From the NCBI RefSeq assembly GCF_014638275.1, contig NZ_BMFJ01000001.1:1848338-1912337 (forward strand): DNA of 64,000 nt, read 5' to 3'. The notes below the pieces were generated by a model. The model was not told the DNA's origin. It saw only the letters and a program-made list of their open reading frames with translations, and made no database searches. Shown here one piece after another: positions 1-8,855 of the stretch; the stretch's first letter is position 1; each line of letters starts with the position of its first letter. The DNA comes from Primorskyibacter flagellatus (lineage in GTDB: Bacteria > Pseudomonadota > Alphaproteobacteria > Rhodobacterales > Rhodobacteraceae). A program made the position numbers and the translations under genes.

Positions 1-1112
1 ACCGGCACGCAGCGGCGCTGCTGTTCGGCGGCGGTCGGGAGATAGTCGAGACGTTCTCCGTCCAGGTCGTAGGCGACGCAGACCTTGAGCGTCTCGAACC
101 CGTCGAGCACGTCGAGCTTGGTCAGCGCGATGCCGTTCATGCCGGAGGTCGCGCAGGTCTGGCGCAGAAGGGCTGCGTCGAACCAGCCGCAGCGGCGCTT
201 GCGGCCTGTCACGGTGCCGAATTCGCGGCCCCGTTCGCCGAGGCGCTGGCCATCGGCATCGGTCAGTTCGGTCGGAAAGGGGCCTTCGCCGACGCGGGTG
301 GTATAGGCCTTCACGATGCCCAGCACGTAGTCGATGGAACCGGGCCCGATACCCACCCCCGTCGCTGCCTGACCGGCAATGACGTTGGAGGAGGTGACGA
401 AGGGATAGGTGCCGAAGTCGATGTCCAGCAGTGCGCCCTGCGCCCCTTCGAAGAGGATACGCTTGCCGGATTTGCGCTGCTCGTTCAGCACCTTCCAGAC
501 CGGGGCGGCATAGGGCAGGATCTGCTGTGCAATCTCGTTGAGTTGGGCGATGAGGGCGTCGCGGTCGACCTCAGCGATCCCGAGGCCCCGGCGCAGCGGG
601 TTGTGGTGCTGGAGCGCGCGGTCGACGCGGCTGGCGAGCGTGGTCGCGTCCGCGAGGTCGGCGACGCGGACGGACCGGCGGCCGACCTTGTCCTCGTAAG
701 CCGGGCCGATGCCGCGCCCCGTCGTGCCGATCTTGGTCCCGGCCGAGGCGGCTTCTTCCCGCGCGCGGTCCAGTTCTCCATGGATCGGCAGGATCAGCGG
801 CGTGTTCTCGGCGATCATCAGTGTCTCGGGCGTGATCTCCACGCCCTGATCGCGGATCGCGGCGATTTCCCTGACCAGATGCCATGGGTCCAGGACCACG
901 CCGTTGCCGATGACCGACAGCTTACCGCCGCGCACCACGCCCGAGGGCAGCGCATTCAGCTTGTAGACCTTGCCGTCAATGACCAGCGTGTGACCGGCGT
1001 TATGGCCGCCCTGGAAGCGGGCGATGACATCGGCGCGCTCGGAGAGCCAGTCGACGATCTTTCCCTTCCCCTCGTCGCCCCACTGGGCTCCGACGACAAC
1101 GACATTGGCCAT
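1..1112 (-). CDS. purA: Adenylosuccinate synthetase, 3' end cut by window edge
   Basis: Joins IMP and aspartate using GTP, the first committed step from IMP to AMP, in the cytoplasm. Reading leftward from the ATG at 1112 the protein begins [18 protein letters not shown], which carries the GTP-binding GDEGKGK loop. Further on come the IMP-pocket stretch GGHNAGHT and the later motif [13 protein letters not shown], all in the order expected for PurA. About 370 residues are visible of a family length near 430, so only the C-terminal part lies outside the window. It is divergent from the DUF6524 gene, with 164 bases between the two starts. Identification is very secure. Confidence 0.98.
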   Translation of the reverse strand, partial: MANVVVVGAQWGDEGKGKIVDWLSERADVIARFQGGHNAGHTLVIDGKVYKLNALPSGVVRGGKLSVIGNGVVLDPWHLVREIAAIRDQGVEITPETLMIAENTPLILPIHGELDRAREEAASAGTKIGTTGRGIGPAYEDKVGRRSVRVADLADATTLASRVDRALQHHNPLRRGLGIAEVDRDALIAQLNEIAQQILPYAAPVWKVLNEQRKSGKRILFEGAQGALLDIDFGTYPFVTSSNVIAGQAATGVGIGPGSIDYVLGIVKAYTTRVGEGPFPTELTDADGQRLGERGREFGTVTGRKRRCGWFDAALLRQTCATSGMNGIALTKLDVLDGFETLKVCVAYDLDGERLDYLPTAAEQQRRCVP

Positions 1113-1276
1113 GTGCTTCCCTCCGGCTCTTGTCCAAACCGCGCCCTTTTAGCCAAAGCCCGGCAGGACCGAAACCGGAATCTCCTCCTCCATGTCCCGC
1201 TGCGGCGGCAGAGCGCACTGGACAGGGAGGGGGCGGAGCGGGCTAAGGTTCCCCCCGCAACCGACCGGAGCATCAC

Positions 1277-1672
1277 ATGGGTTTCCTCCTCCGCTGGCTG
1301 ATCGCCTTCGTGCTGATCGCGCTGACCTACAATCCGACCCGGTGGAACTATGCCGCGTGGGTGGCCGGGACGTACCCGGACCAACTGCCGCTGATGGTGC
1401 TGGCGGGGCTGCTGCTGTTCCTCGGTTACGTGATCTACCTGCGCGCAACGTTGCGGTCGATCGGGGCCTTCGGGATGATCATGGTCATCTCCATCTTCGC
1501 GGCGCTGATCTGGGTGCTGACCGACCTCGGCTGGATCCGGCTGAGCGATCCGGGCATCAACACCTGGCTTGCCATCGTTGCGCTGTCGCTGGTGCTGGGG
1601 ATCGGGCTGGGCTGGTCGATCGTGCGCCGGCGGCTGTCGGGCCAGGCGGATGTGGATGACGTGGAGGACTAG
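1277..1672 (+). CDS. DUF6524-like small membrane protein
   Basis: A 131-residue protein with about four hydrophobic segments (roughly residues 4-18, 38-56, 64-84 and 98-114) and a short acidic tail ending DVDDVED. It matches my memory of a membrane family of unknown function (DUF6524) that sits beside secG in Rhodobacteraceae. The ATG follows a purine-rich stretch containing GGAG. It is followed by 123 bases and then secG, which appears to have its own promoter. No catalytic motif is visible and no function is proposed. Confidence 0.85.
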   Translation: MGFLLRWLIAFVLIALTYNPTRWNYAAWVAGTYPDQLPLMVLAGLLLFLGYVIYLRATLRSIGAFGMIMVISIFAALIWVLTDLGWIRLSDPGINTWLAIVALSLVLGIGLGWSIVRRRLSGQADVDDVED

Positions 1673-1699
1673 CCCGCGCGTCGGTTCGGGGCAAAAGCC

Positions 1700-1728
1700 T
1701 TGCGGCGCGGGACCGAAAGGCCTATCTA
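1700..1728 (+). promoter_or_regulatory. Candidate sigma-70 promoter for secG
   Basis: A TTGCGG box at 1700-1705 is followed after 17 bases by TATCTA at 1723-1728, about 68 bases before the secG ATG. Spacing and composition fit a housekeeping promoter. The call is by eye only. Confidence 0.45.
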
Positions 1729-1795
1729 GCCGCGAAACACGTTCCGGGCGCGGGTCCGGAGCCCTGCTGACCTGTCGACCCGAAGGCCCGAAGTC

Positions 1796-2161
1796 ATGGA
1801 AAACGTCGTCCTCATCATCCACCTGCTGCTGGCGCTGTCGCTGATCGCCGTGGTGCTGCTCCAGCGCTCGGAAGGCGGCGGGCTTGGCATGGGCGGCGGT
1901 GGCGGGGCGATGTCCGGCCGCGCGGCGGCAACGGCGCTTGGCAAGGTGACCTGGATACTCGCGGCGGCCTTCATCGTGACCTCGATCGCGCTGACCGTGA
2001 TCGCGGCAGAAAAATCCGCCGGGGCCTCCGTGCTGGACCGCCTGGCGCCCGCCAGCGTCCCCGCTCCGTCCGAAAGCGATGCCCCCGCCCTGCCGGGTGG
2101 CGGTTCGCTGCTGCCGCCGTCGCCGACCGCGGACGGCGATCTGGCACCCAAGGCGGACTGA
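1796..2161 (+). CDS. secG: Preprotein translocase subunit SecG
   Basis: Small membrane subunit of the SecYEG channel, which helps SecA-driven export. Two transmembrane segments (about residues 3-22 and 54-73) flank a short cytoplasmic loop containing LLQRSEGGGLGMGGG, the diagnostic SecG loop. The 121-residue length includes a Pro/Ala/Ser-rich C-terminal tail, common in alphaproteobacterial SecG. It lies between DUF6524 and pyrG in the same direction, but the gaps on both sides suggest separate promoters. Confidence 0.96.
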   Translation: MENVVLIIHLLLALSLIAVVLLQRSEGGGLGMGGGGGAMSGRAAATALGKVTWILAAAFIVTSIALTVIAAEKSAGASVLDRLAPASVPAPSESDAPALPGGGSLLPPSPTADGDLAPKAD

Positions 2162-2268
2162 GGCCGGACGGCCTGACGCCACGGAATTTTTGCCCGCACG
2201 ACATGGGGTCGCAGCTACTACAGCTTGCGAACAGTATGAATTTCGGCCCCGGATGTTGCGTATCCCAG

Positions 2269-2297
2269 TTGCCAGCGGGGACCGAATCTCCTATACG
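2269..2297 (+). promoter_or_regulatory. Candidate promoter for pyrG
   Basis: TTGCCA at 2269-2274 and TATACG at 2292-2297 are separated by 17 bases, in the 237-base gap between secG and pyrG. That leaves a leader of about 100 bases before the pyrG ATG. I see no convincing attenuator or riboswitch fold in this leader. Confidence 0.45.
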
Positions 2298-2398
2298 TTA
2301 AATCCCGTGGCGATGGTCAGCTCAGACCGTCGATTCCAGCTATTCCGGGTCCCGAACAAAGCTGCTAGGGACCCCAAAACACCACGGGAGCCCAACGA

Positions 2399-4042
2399 AT
2401 GGCGCGCTACATCTTCATTACCGGCGGCGTTGTCTCGTCCCTTGGCAAGGGGCTGGCCTCGGCCGCGCTTGGCGCGTTGCTGCAGGCACGGGGCTACTCG
2501 GTCCGGCTGCGCAAGCTGGACCCCTACCTGAACGTCGACCCCGGCACGATGAGCCCGTTTGAACATGGCGAGGTCTTCGTGACCGACGACGGGGCGGAAA
2601 CGGACCTCGATCTCGGCCACTATGAACGCTTCACCGGGGTGGCAGCGCGGCAGTCGGATTCTATCTCCTCCGGCCGGGTCTATTCCAACGTGCTGGAGAA
2701 GGAGCGGCGGGGCGACTACCTGGGCAAAACGATCCAGGTGATTCCGCACGTCACCAACGAAATCAAGGACTTCATCAATATCGGCGACGACGAGGTCGAC
2801 TTCATGCTGTGCGAGATCGGCGGCACGGTCGGCGACATCGAAGGCCTGCCCTTCTTCGAGGCGATCCGTCAGTTCGCGCAGGACAAGCCGCGCGGCCAGT
2901 GCATCTTCATGCACCTGACCCTGCTGCCCTGGTTGGCCGCGTCCGGAGAGCTGAAAACCAAGCCAACGCAACACTCGGTCAAGGAACTGCGGTCGATCGG
3001 ACTGCAGCCGGACATCCTCGTCTGCCGCTCCGAACAGCCGATCCCTGAGAAGGAACGCGAGAAGCTGGCGCTGTTCTGCAACGTGCGCCCCGATGCGGTG
3101 ATCGCCGCCTATGACCTCAAGTCGATCTACGAGGCGCCGCTGGCCTATCATCGCGAGGGGCTGGACCAGGCCGTGCTGGACGCGTTCCAGATCGCCCCTG
3201 CCCCGCGCCCGGACCTGTCGGTCTGGCAGGACGTCTACGACCGCATCCACAACACCGACGGGTCGGTGAACATCGCGGTGGTGGGCAAGTACACGCAGCT
3301 TGAGGACGCCTACAAGTCGATCAAGGAGGCGCTGATCCACGGCGGCATGGCCAACCGGATCCGGGTCAACGTGGAATGGGTCGACGCAGAGGTTTTCGAC
3401 AAGGCCGACGCCGCGCCGTTCCTCGAGGGGTATCACGCCATTCTGGTGCCCGGCGGCTTTGGAGAGCGCGGGACGGAGGGCAAGATCAAGGCGGCGCAGT
3501 TCGCGCGGGAACGGAAAATCCCCTACCTGGGGATATGTCTGGGGATGCAGATGGCGGTGATCGAGGCCGCGCGCAACCTCGCCGGGCTCGACAAGGCCGG
3601 CTCGGAGGAGTTCGACCACGAGAAGGGCGAAAAGCGGTTCGAGCCCGTCGTCTACCATCTCAAGGAATGGGTGCAGGGCAATCATGCAGTGAAGCGCAAG
3701 GTCGACGACGACAAGGGCGGCACGATGCGTCTTGGCGCCTACACTGCGTCACTCGCCGAAGGGTCGAAGGTGGCCGAGGTCTATGGCGCGACCACGATCG
3801 AGGAACGACACCGGCATCGTTACGAGGTCGACGTGAAGTACCGAGACAAGCTGGAAGCCTGCGGCCTCTGGTTCTCGGGCATGTCGCCGGACGGGCGCCT
3901 GCCGGAGATCGTGGAGGTCCGCGACCATCCGTGGTTCATCGGCGTGCAGTTCCACCCGGAGCTGAAGTCAAAACCCTTCGTGCCGCACCCCTTGTTCAAG
4001 GATTTTGTGCGCGCGGCGAAAGAGGTGTCGCGACTGGTCTGA
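2399..4042 (+). CDS. pyrG: CTP synthase
   Basis: Converts UTP to CTP using ATP and glutamine-derived ammonia. The 547-residue length is normal. The N-terminal synthetase domain (about 1-270) opens [18 protein letters not shown] with the P-loop. The C-terminal class I glutamine amidotransferase domain (about 290-540) has the oxyanion/nucleophile motif GICLGMQ with the catalytic Cys and the His-Glu pair in VQFHPELKS. It stands alone with its own leader. No anomaly was seen. Confidence 0.98.
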   Translation: MARYIFITGGVVSSLGKGLASAALGALLQARGYSVRLRKLDPYLNVDPGTMSPFEHGEVFVTDDGAETDLDLGHYERFTGVAARQSDSISSGRVYSNVLEKERRGDYLGKTIQVIPHVTNEIKDFINIGDDEVDFMLCEIGGTVGDIEGLPFFEAIRQFAQDKPRGQCIFMHLTLLPWLAASGELKTKPTQHSVKELRSIGLQPDILVCRSEQPIPEKEREKLALFCNVRPDAVIAAYDLKSIYEAPLAYHREGLDQAVLDAFQIAPAPRPDLSVWQDVYDRIHNTDGSVNIAVVGKYTQLEDAYKSIKEALIHGGMANRIRVNVEWVDAEVFDKADAAPFLEGYHAILVPGGFGERGTEGKIKAAQFARERKIPYLGICLGMQMAVIEAARNLAGLDKAGSEEFDHEKGEKRFEPVVYHLKEWVQGNHAVKRKVDDDKGGTMRLGAYTASLAEGSKVAEVYGATTIEERHRHRYEVDVKYRDKLEACGLWFSGMSPDGRLPEIVEVRDHPWFIGVQFHPELKSKPFVPHPLFKDFVRAAKEVSRLV

Positions 4043-4076
4043 CAGAGCTTGCATCCGCCCGTTATCGCTATCAGGG

Positions 4077-4094
4077 TTGACTGACGTCACGTGA
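4077..4094. promoter_or_regulatory. Overlapping palindromes upstream of the VPLPA-tail gene
   Basis: A TTGACT box (4077-4082) runs into two overlapping perfect 8-base palindromes, TGACGTCA (4082-4089) and TCACGTGA (4087-4094). The 104-base gap before the ATG at 4148 is otherwise AT-rich. This could be a -35 region with an overlapping operator. No matching -10 box is obvious, so the call is weak. Confidence 0.3.
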
Positions 4095-4147
4095 ACACGT
4101 TTTTTGGACGCCATTAATCAATTTTTAATGCGTTTAAGGGGGAATTC

Positions 4148-5536
4148 ATGAAACGTGTCTTAAGCACTATTGGACTGACCACCCTGCTGCTAAGCGGCTC
4201 AAGCGCCTTCGCACTTGGCGTAAGCCCGTCCACTGATGCCTTTGGCCTGGCACAGACCCTGTTCCTGAACCTGCCCGGACTGAATCTTACCGGCGCAAGC
4301 CTGTCCGGGACGGCGGATCAGTCGGGGACCTTCACCAACGCCAGCGGGACCTACGGCCTGCCCAACAACGGCATCGTGCTGTCGACCGGGCGCGTGCAGG
4401 ACTATGCGGACGGTCCCAACACCTCGACCGGGTTCACAAACGGGTTCGGTGACGGAGACGGCGGAGATGATGGAGGCGAGGGCCCGCCGGACGTGGCCTT
4501 CCTGACCAGCAACGCGATCCTGCCCGACTTCGGAACGCCGGCGACACCGGATCAGGAAACGCTGCTCAAACCGATTTCGGGGGCTGCATACGACCACTTT
4601 GACGTCGTGCAACTGGACATCACGTTCCAGACCTCGGCGAACATCAGTTCGGTCAGCTTCTTCGCAACCTTCGGCTCCGAAGAATTCCCGGAATTCGTGG
4701 GCAGCCAGTATGTCGATGCCTTCGGTCTGTACGTGAACGGCGTCAACGTCGCGCATGCCGGCGGCTTCGCCATAAACATCGACCATCCCGACATGTCCGG
4801 CAACTTCGCTGGAACCGAACTCGACGGTATCCTTGCGCCGAACGGCAGCCCGGTGATGCGCTTCGATGTTCCGATCAATCCGGGGGTGGAGAACACCTTC
4901 ACCATGATCCTCGGCGATACCTCCGACGACGCGCTGGACACGACTGTGTACCTGTCAAGCTTCGGCGCCGTGGGAACTCCGGGCGACACCGGCGGGCCGG
5001 CCTCGGACGGGTTGACGGAATTCTCGCCGCTTCTGCCCGTGAACCCTCCCGACCCTGTCACAGGTGCGTTCGAAATCGCGCTGGTCCCGACCGGCAGCAC
5101 GGTCTGGGTCGATCCGCCGGTTTCCGTCGGCTACGAATATTCGATCGACGCGGGTACGTTCCTGACGATTCAGGCCCCGTCGCTTGCCACCATCGCCGAT
5201 CTCAGCGGGTACGAGGTCACCTTCATTGACGCGCTGCTGAACGAATACACCTTCGCGCTGGCCGCGGGGGCGACACTGGATGTGTCGTCCTACGGAATCA
5301 GTTCATTCACGCTGTCGGGGATCGACCCGGAGCTGATGGTGAACCCGTTCGCCTCGGACGCCTTCCCGCTCGGGATCACGTTCACCAACATCGCCACGCT
5401 GTCGATCACCCCGGTCATCGAGGACTATACCCCGGCGGTTCCGCTGCCAGCCGGCATGGTGCTGTACCTCGGGGGGCTTCTGGTGTCGCTGCGTGCATTG
5501 CGGCGGCGCGGGACGCACGCCCGGCTCGCGGCATGA
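4148..5536 (+). CDS. Secreted choice-of-anchor L protein with VPLPA-type sorting tail
   Basis: A 462-residue exported protein. A signal peptide (about residues 1-22, cleavage after SSAFA) is followed by an extracellular domain resembling the choice-of-anchor L family, with the characteristic stretch SVSFFATFGSEEFPEF and a following DAFGLYVNG. A short Gly/Asp-rich loop (GDGDGGDDGGEG) could bind calcium. The C-terminus has the motif VPLPAG, a hydrophobic segment and then RRRG: a PEP-CTERM variant processed by an exosortase (an XrtD-type enzyme is described for VPLPA proteins). No exosortase is in the window. It is probably an envelope or matrix protein; the ligand is unknown. Confidence 0.85.
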   Translation: MKRVLSTIGLTTLLLSGSSAFALGVSPSTDAFGLAQTLFLNLPGLNLTGASLSGTADQSGTFTNASGTYGLPNNGIVLSTGRVQDYADGPNTSTGFTNGFGDGDGGDDGGEGPPDVAFLTSNAILPDFGTPATPDQETLLKPISGAAYDHFDVVQLDITFQTSANISSVSFFATFGSEEFPEFVGSQYVDAFGLYVNGVNVAHAGGFAINIDHPDMSGNFAGTELDGILAPNGSPVMRFDVPINPGVENTFTMILGDTSDDALDTTVYLSSFGAVGTPGDTGGPASDGLTEFSPLLPVNPPDPVTGAFEIALVPTGSTVWVDPPVSVGYEYSIDAGTFLTIQAPSLATIADLSGYEVTFIDALLNEYTFALAAGATLDVSSYGISSFTLSGIDPELMVNPFASDAFPLGITFTNIATLSITPVIEDYTPAVPLPAGMVLYLGGLLVSLRALRRRGTHARLAA

Positions 5537-6156
5537 CAGCAGGACGTGCCGACACAGGTTCAAAAAAGGGCGCCGCGACAGCGGCGCTCTTCTTTTGCTG
5601 GTTCCTGGCCGCACCTGTGACGGCGGCGGATTCGGATGGCTCCTTCGCCATCAAGGGTGCAGGCCTGCAAAGCTGCAAAGCCTATCTGAACGCCGCGAAC
5701 AACGCGCCGACGGATCTGCAGCTCTATGCCGGATGGATCGACGGCTACGTAACGGCGCTGAACCAGTTCCAGCCCGACACCTTCGACATCCTGCCCTGGC
5801 AGAACACGCAGAGCGCGCTTGGCCTCATGCAGTCGGTCTGCGCCCAGCTACCCGAAGACACGCGGTTCATGGATGCGTTTCACCAGCTGAACCTGCGGCT
5901 GAAGGACCAGCGCCTGACCAAGCTGTCCGATGCCACCGCTTTCCGGACGGACAGAGGCTTGGCCGTCATCTACAAGTCGGTCTACCAGATGATGCTCGAC
6001 AAGCTTGTGGACAAGGATTTTCTGCATGTCGCGCAGCGCGGTGACGACGCGGCGGTGTCGGATGCGCTGTCGGCCTTTCAGAATGCCAGCGGTCTGACAG
6101 TGACCGGTTTGCCGGATCAGCCGACGCTGTTTCAGATGTTCTACAAGGCCCCCTGA
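5533..6156 (+). CDS. Periplasmic protein with Rap1a-like helical domain and PG-binding-like C-terminus
   Basis: A 207-residue exported protein of unknown function. The N-terminus has KK followed by a hydrophobic stretch, with a likely cleavage after APVTA. The mature part contains SCKAYL, GWIDGYVTALN and DTFDILPWQ, resembling a Rap1a/Tai-like helical domain. The last 50 residues (DAAVSDALSAFQNASGLTVTG, shortened here to its pattern) look like a single peptidoglycan-binding-1 repeat. The ATG at 5533 overlaps the previous stop by 4 bases, but a terminator-like hairpin lies inside the signal-peptide codons. I keep this start because no other start codon supplies a signal peptide. Confidence 0.7.
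   Translation: MTAGRADTGSKKGAATAALFFCWFLAAPVTAADSDGSFAIKGAGLQSCKAYLNAANNAPTDLQLYAGWIDGYVTALNQFQPDTFDILPWQNTQSALGLMQSVCAQLPEDTRFMDAFHQLNLRLKDQRLTKLSDATAFRTDRGLAVIYKSVYQMMLDKLVDKDFLHVAQRGDDAAVSDALSAFQNASGLTVTGLPDQPTLFQMFYKAP
5566..5596 (+). terminator. Terminator-like hairpin inside the start of the following gene
   Basis: GCGCCGC (5570-5576), a GACA loop and GCGGCGC (5581-5587) form a 7-bp GC stem. It can be extended by neighbouring A and G bases on the left and TCTT on the right, and it is followed by CTTTT. The left flank is A-rich, so it could also work in reverse. It lies 30 bases after the stop of the VPLPA-tail gene and inside the codons for the signal peptide of the next protein. Confidence 0.6.
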
Positions 6157-6262
6157 TCGGCAGGTCCGTTGCAGGTGAGTCAGGTTGGCGGGCCGGGTCG
6201 TAGGTGCTCTGCGCGGGAGTATTTCCGGCAAGATGAAGCCGCGTGTTCAAGAGGGTACGGGT

Positions 6263-6670
6263 ATGAGTGCGGCAGAAAACAAGGCCCTGATGCAGCGGAT
6301 CTTTGCGCGGCTGGCAGAGGGGGACGGATCGCTGTACGTTCAGCATCTGGCAGAGGATGCGGTGATGACTGTGACCGGGTCCTATTCCTGGTCGCGACAG
6401 TTCCACGGCAGGGAGTCGATTCTGCGGGACCTTTACGGGCACGTCCGGTCCGTCACCACTGGCACGGGCCGCACCATCGCGGAGCGGTTCCTGGCCGACG
6501 ACGACTGGGTGGTCGTGGAAGCGCGGGGCGACATGACAGCCGCGGACGGCACGCCCTACCGCAACAGCTACTGTCTGATGTACCGGATCGCCGGAGGCAT
6601 GATTGTGGAGGCCAAGGAATATCAGGATTCCGCGCTTTGCGAGCGGGTTCTGGGCCCCTTCCCCGGTTAG
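6263..6670 (+). CDS. SnoaL/NTF2-like protein
   Basis: A 135-residue protein beginning MSAAENKALMQRIF, with the alpha+beta-barrel pattern of the SnoaL/NTF2 superfamily: an N-terminal helix (LMQRIFARLAEGD), then YVQHLAEDAVMTVTGS, a FHGRESI turn and alternating strands ending in YRIAGGMIVEAKEYQDS. Members are small ligand-binding or isomerase-type proteins, and the substrate cannot be read from sequence. The ATG at 6263 is preferred over an upstream in-frame ATG at 6185, because the extension looks non-coding and contains a dispersed repeat. Its stop overlaps that of the convergent gene by two bases. Confidence 0.85.
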   Translation: MSAAENKALMQRIFARLAEGDGSLYVQHLAEDAVMTVTGSYSWSRQFHGRESILRDLYGHVRSVTTGTGRTIAERFLADDDWVVVEARGDMTAADGTPYRNSYCLMYRIAGGMIVEAKEYQDSALCERVLGPFPG

Positions 6671-6984
6671 GGGTTTTCATCCGGTCCGTCGGGTTCTTTG
6701 AGCTCGGCGTTTTCCTTTTCCAGCGCCTCGATCCGTTCGGCCTGTTCCTTCTGGACCGCCACCAGCCCGGCCACGGTTTCGCGCAGGGCGGCCAGATCTG
6801 CGGCCTGGGCGTTGCGTTCGGCGCGCAGGCTGCGGAGTTCCGAAGCGAGGAGCGAGATCTCGCGCGAGGCGGAGCGGGACATCATGATCGCGTCGCGGGC
6901 GCACTGGGCCGGGTCAAAGCAGCTTTGCGCGGCGACAGGGGCCGGGGCGACGAGGATCAGCAGGGCGGCGAGGGTCTGGCGCAT
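6667..6984 (-). CDS. Small exported coiled-coil protein
   Basis: A 105-residue protein. It has a signal peptide (MRQTLAALLILVAPAPVAAQ), a short Cys-containing segment (SCFDPAQCARD) and then a long heptad-like stretch from about residue 35 to 95, rich in Leu, Ala and Glu (LASELRSLRAERNAQ and onward), ending in an acidic tail. This suggests a periplasmic coiled coil, perhaps oligomeric. The start at 6984 is chosen because it gives a clean signal peptide. No family is recognised. It is convergent with the SnoaL-like gene. Confidence 0.75.
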   Translation of the reverse strand: MRQTLAALLILVAPAPVAAQSCFDPAQCARDAIMMSRSASREISLLASELRSLRAERNAQAADLAALRETVAGLVAVQKEQAERIEALEKENAELKEPDGPDENP

Positions 6985-7139
6985 GTGCGGGCTCCGGTTT
7001 GCGTTGTACGACATAGGGCGCGGGCGGCGGGTGTCAGCCTCGCCCGGCCCTTACAAAACCGTTACAGTGGCGTGGTTAAACCGCCCCGAGCGCCGGCTCA
7101 AAAGATCCGCCCGACCCCCTTCTTTCGCAGGAGTTTCCC

Positions 7140-8057
7140 ATGTCGCCCGACGATTTCAAGGATGCAGAAGACTGGTTGATGGCCGAGCTCGAGGATTCGC
7201 TGGACGAAGAGCACGAGCTTGAGATGGAAGACGCGGTCCTGTCGATGAAGATCCGCGAGATCTATCGCAAGGCCCACGGCGCCTCGATCCCGCGGGCGGA
7301 TTATTTCCGGACCCTGCTACGGCTGCAGTCCGAACTGATCAAGCTGCAGGACTGGGTGGTGCACAGCAAGGAAAAGGTCGTCGTGATCTTCGAGGGACGC
7401 GACTCTGCCGGCAAGGGCGGTGTCATCAAGCGGATCACGCAGCGGCTCAACCCCCGGGTCGTGCGGACGGTCGCCCTGCCCGCGCCGTCGGACCGGGAAA
7501 AGACGCAGTGGTATTTCCAGCGCTACGTGCCACATCTGCCGGCGGGAGGGGAGATCGTCCTCTTCGACCGGTCCTGGTACAACCGCGCCGGAGTGGAACG
7601 GGTGATGGGCTTTGCCGACGAGGATCAGGTGGAACAGTTCTTCCAGGACGTTCCGGAGTTCGAACGGATGCTGGTGCGTTCAGGCATCCGGGTGGTGAAA
7701 TACTGGTTCTCCATCACCGACGAGGAACAACAGATGCGCTTCCTGATCCGGATTCACGATCCGCTGAAGCAGTGGAAGCTGTCGCCGATGGACCTGCAGA
7801 GCCGGATCAAGTGGGAAAACTACACCGCCGCCAAGGAAGACATGTTCGCCCGGACCAATATTCCGGAGGCGCCGTGGTATATCGTGCCGGGCAATGACAA
7901 GAAGCGCGCGCGGCTCAACTGCATCGACCATCTGCTCACGCTGTTTCCGTATACCGACGTGCCGAGCGAGGAGATCGCCCTGCCCGACCGGGTCTACAAC
8001 AGCAATTACGAGCGGCATGTGCTGCCGCCCGAATTGTACGTGCCGTCGAAGTACTGA
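7140..8057 (+). CDS. ppk2: Polyphosphate kinase 2
   Basis: Transfers phosphate between polyphosphate and nucleoside di- or triphosphates; PPK2 enzymes usually favour nucleotide synthesis from polyphosphate. The 305-residue length and a single PPK2 domain fit class I. The P-loop is FEGRDSAGKGGVIK (about residues 83-96), followed by the Walker-B/lid region LFDRSWYNRAGVE and the conserved KWSFS-like stretch KYWFSITDEEQ. The tail ends with YVPSKY. An AGGAG ribosome-binding site lies 8 bases before the ATG. It is a monocistronic gene facing a convergent neighbour. Confidence 0.96.
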   Translation: MSPDDFKDAEDWLMAELEDSLDEEHELEMEDAVLSMKIREIYRKAHGASIPRADYFRTLLRLQSELIKLQDWVVHSKEKVVVIFEGRDSAGKGGVIKRITQRLNPRVVRTVALPAPSDREKTQWYFQRYVPHLPAGGEIVLFDRSWYNRAGVERVMGFADEDQVEQFFQDVPEFERMLVRSGIRVVKYWFSITDEEQQMRFLIRIHDPLKQWKLSPMDLQSRIKWENYTAAKEDMFARTNIPEAPWYIVPGNDKKRARLNCIDHLLTLFPYTDVPSEEIALPDRVYNSNYERHVLPPELYVPSKY

Positions 8058-8063
8058 CCCGCT

Positions 8064-8603
8064 TCAGGAGCGGTTGGAGACGTAGAGCGGCGTGAAGAGG
8101 CCCTGGATGAAACCGGGGCGAGCGCCGATGCGGCCGCCTGTCGGGCGATCCTTCTTGGCCGCGGTCATCGGGGCAAGGATGGCCGCGTCAAAGACCCAGC
8201 GACCGCGGCGGCCGATTCCGGCGTCGTCGCGCTGCTTCTTCAGCCAGTCCGTCACAACCGTGGGATCGTCCATCCGGCGCGTGGCGATCGGCAGGTAGAA
8301 GCCGCAGTTGATCCGCTGGCAGAGGACGTCGATGACGGCGCACCGGGCGCGGATGTCTTCGGGGAAGCTGTCCCGAGGCAGCAGGTTCCAGCGTCCGGGC
8401 TGGAAGGCGAAGAACAGGGTCAGGGCGGTGCCGAGGTCGAGTTCCTGGCGGGCTGCGATCCAGCGCACGACGGAAATGTCGATATTCGCGGGATCAATGC
8501 GCCGGACAAAGCTGCACAGCATTTCCGGCTTCAGTTTCTTCAGTAACGTGATCTGGCGCTCCGGCGCCATCGCGATCCAGTCTTTGTGTACTATGGCAAG
8601 CAT
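8064..8603 (-). CDS. DUF4274-like protein of unknown function
   Basis: A 179-residue soluble protein starting MLAIVHKDWIAM. The region CSFVRRIDPANIDISVVRW followed by LDLGTALTLFF recalls DUF4274, whose members carry a D-L-G-T-A-L segment. The match is by eye and only moderately convincing. The second half is basic and ends TPLYVSNRS. The start at 8603 is preferred to one at 8711, since the longer N-terminus is highly basic and unlike the rest. It is convergent with ppk2 (6-base gap) and divergent from the TerB-like gene. Confidence 0.7.
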   Translation of the reverse strand: MLAIVHKDWIAMAPERQITLLKKLKPEMLCSFVRRIDPANIDISVVRWIAARQELDLGTALTLFFAFQPGRWNLLPRDSFPEDIRARCAVIDVLCQRINCGFYLPIATRRMDDPTVVTDWLKKQRDDAGIGRRGRWVFDAAILAPMTAAKKDRPTGGRIGARPGFIQGLFTPLYVSNRS

Positions 8604-8695
8604 GAGCCCCGCCTTTCCCCTTTGGGTTCTTGTTCTTGTCTGCTCACGACGCTTCCGGCCGCAATATTGAAGATACATCGAATTGAGGCGAAACT

Positions 8696-8727
8696 TTGAC
8701 AGCGCAACCAATAGGCGAGCCGCCTAT
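8696..8727 (+). promoter_or_regulatory. TTGACA box with adjacent palindromic operator
   Basis: A perfect TTGACA (8696-8701) is followed by the inverted repeat ATAGGCG-AGC-CGCCTAT at 8711-8727, with two perfect 7-base arms. The palindrome occupies the spacer/-10 region, so a bound dimer would block a promoter reading toward the TerB-like gene. A matching -10 is not clear. Confidence 0.35.
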
Positions 8728-8855
8728 CCAAAAGAATGCCCATTATTTCTGCAATCCTAACTTTGCGAATTTTATTGCCCGTTGTCGTGCAATCGGCACC
8801 GCGGCAGCGCGATGTCGTGATTGGCGCGACGATCAAAGGTGACTATATCGAGCAA

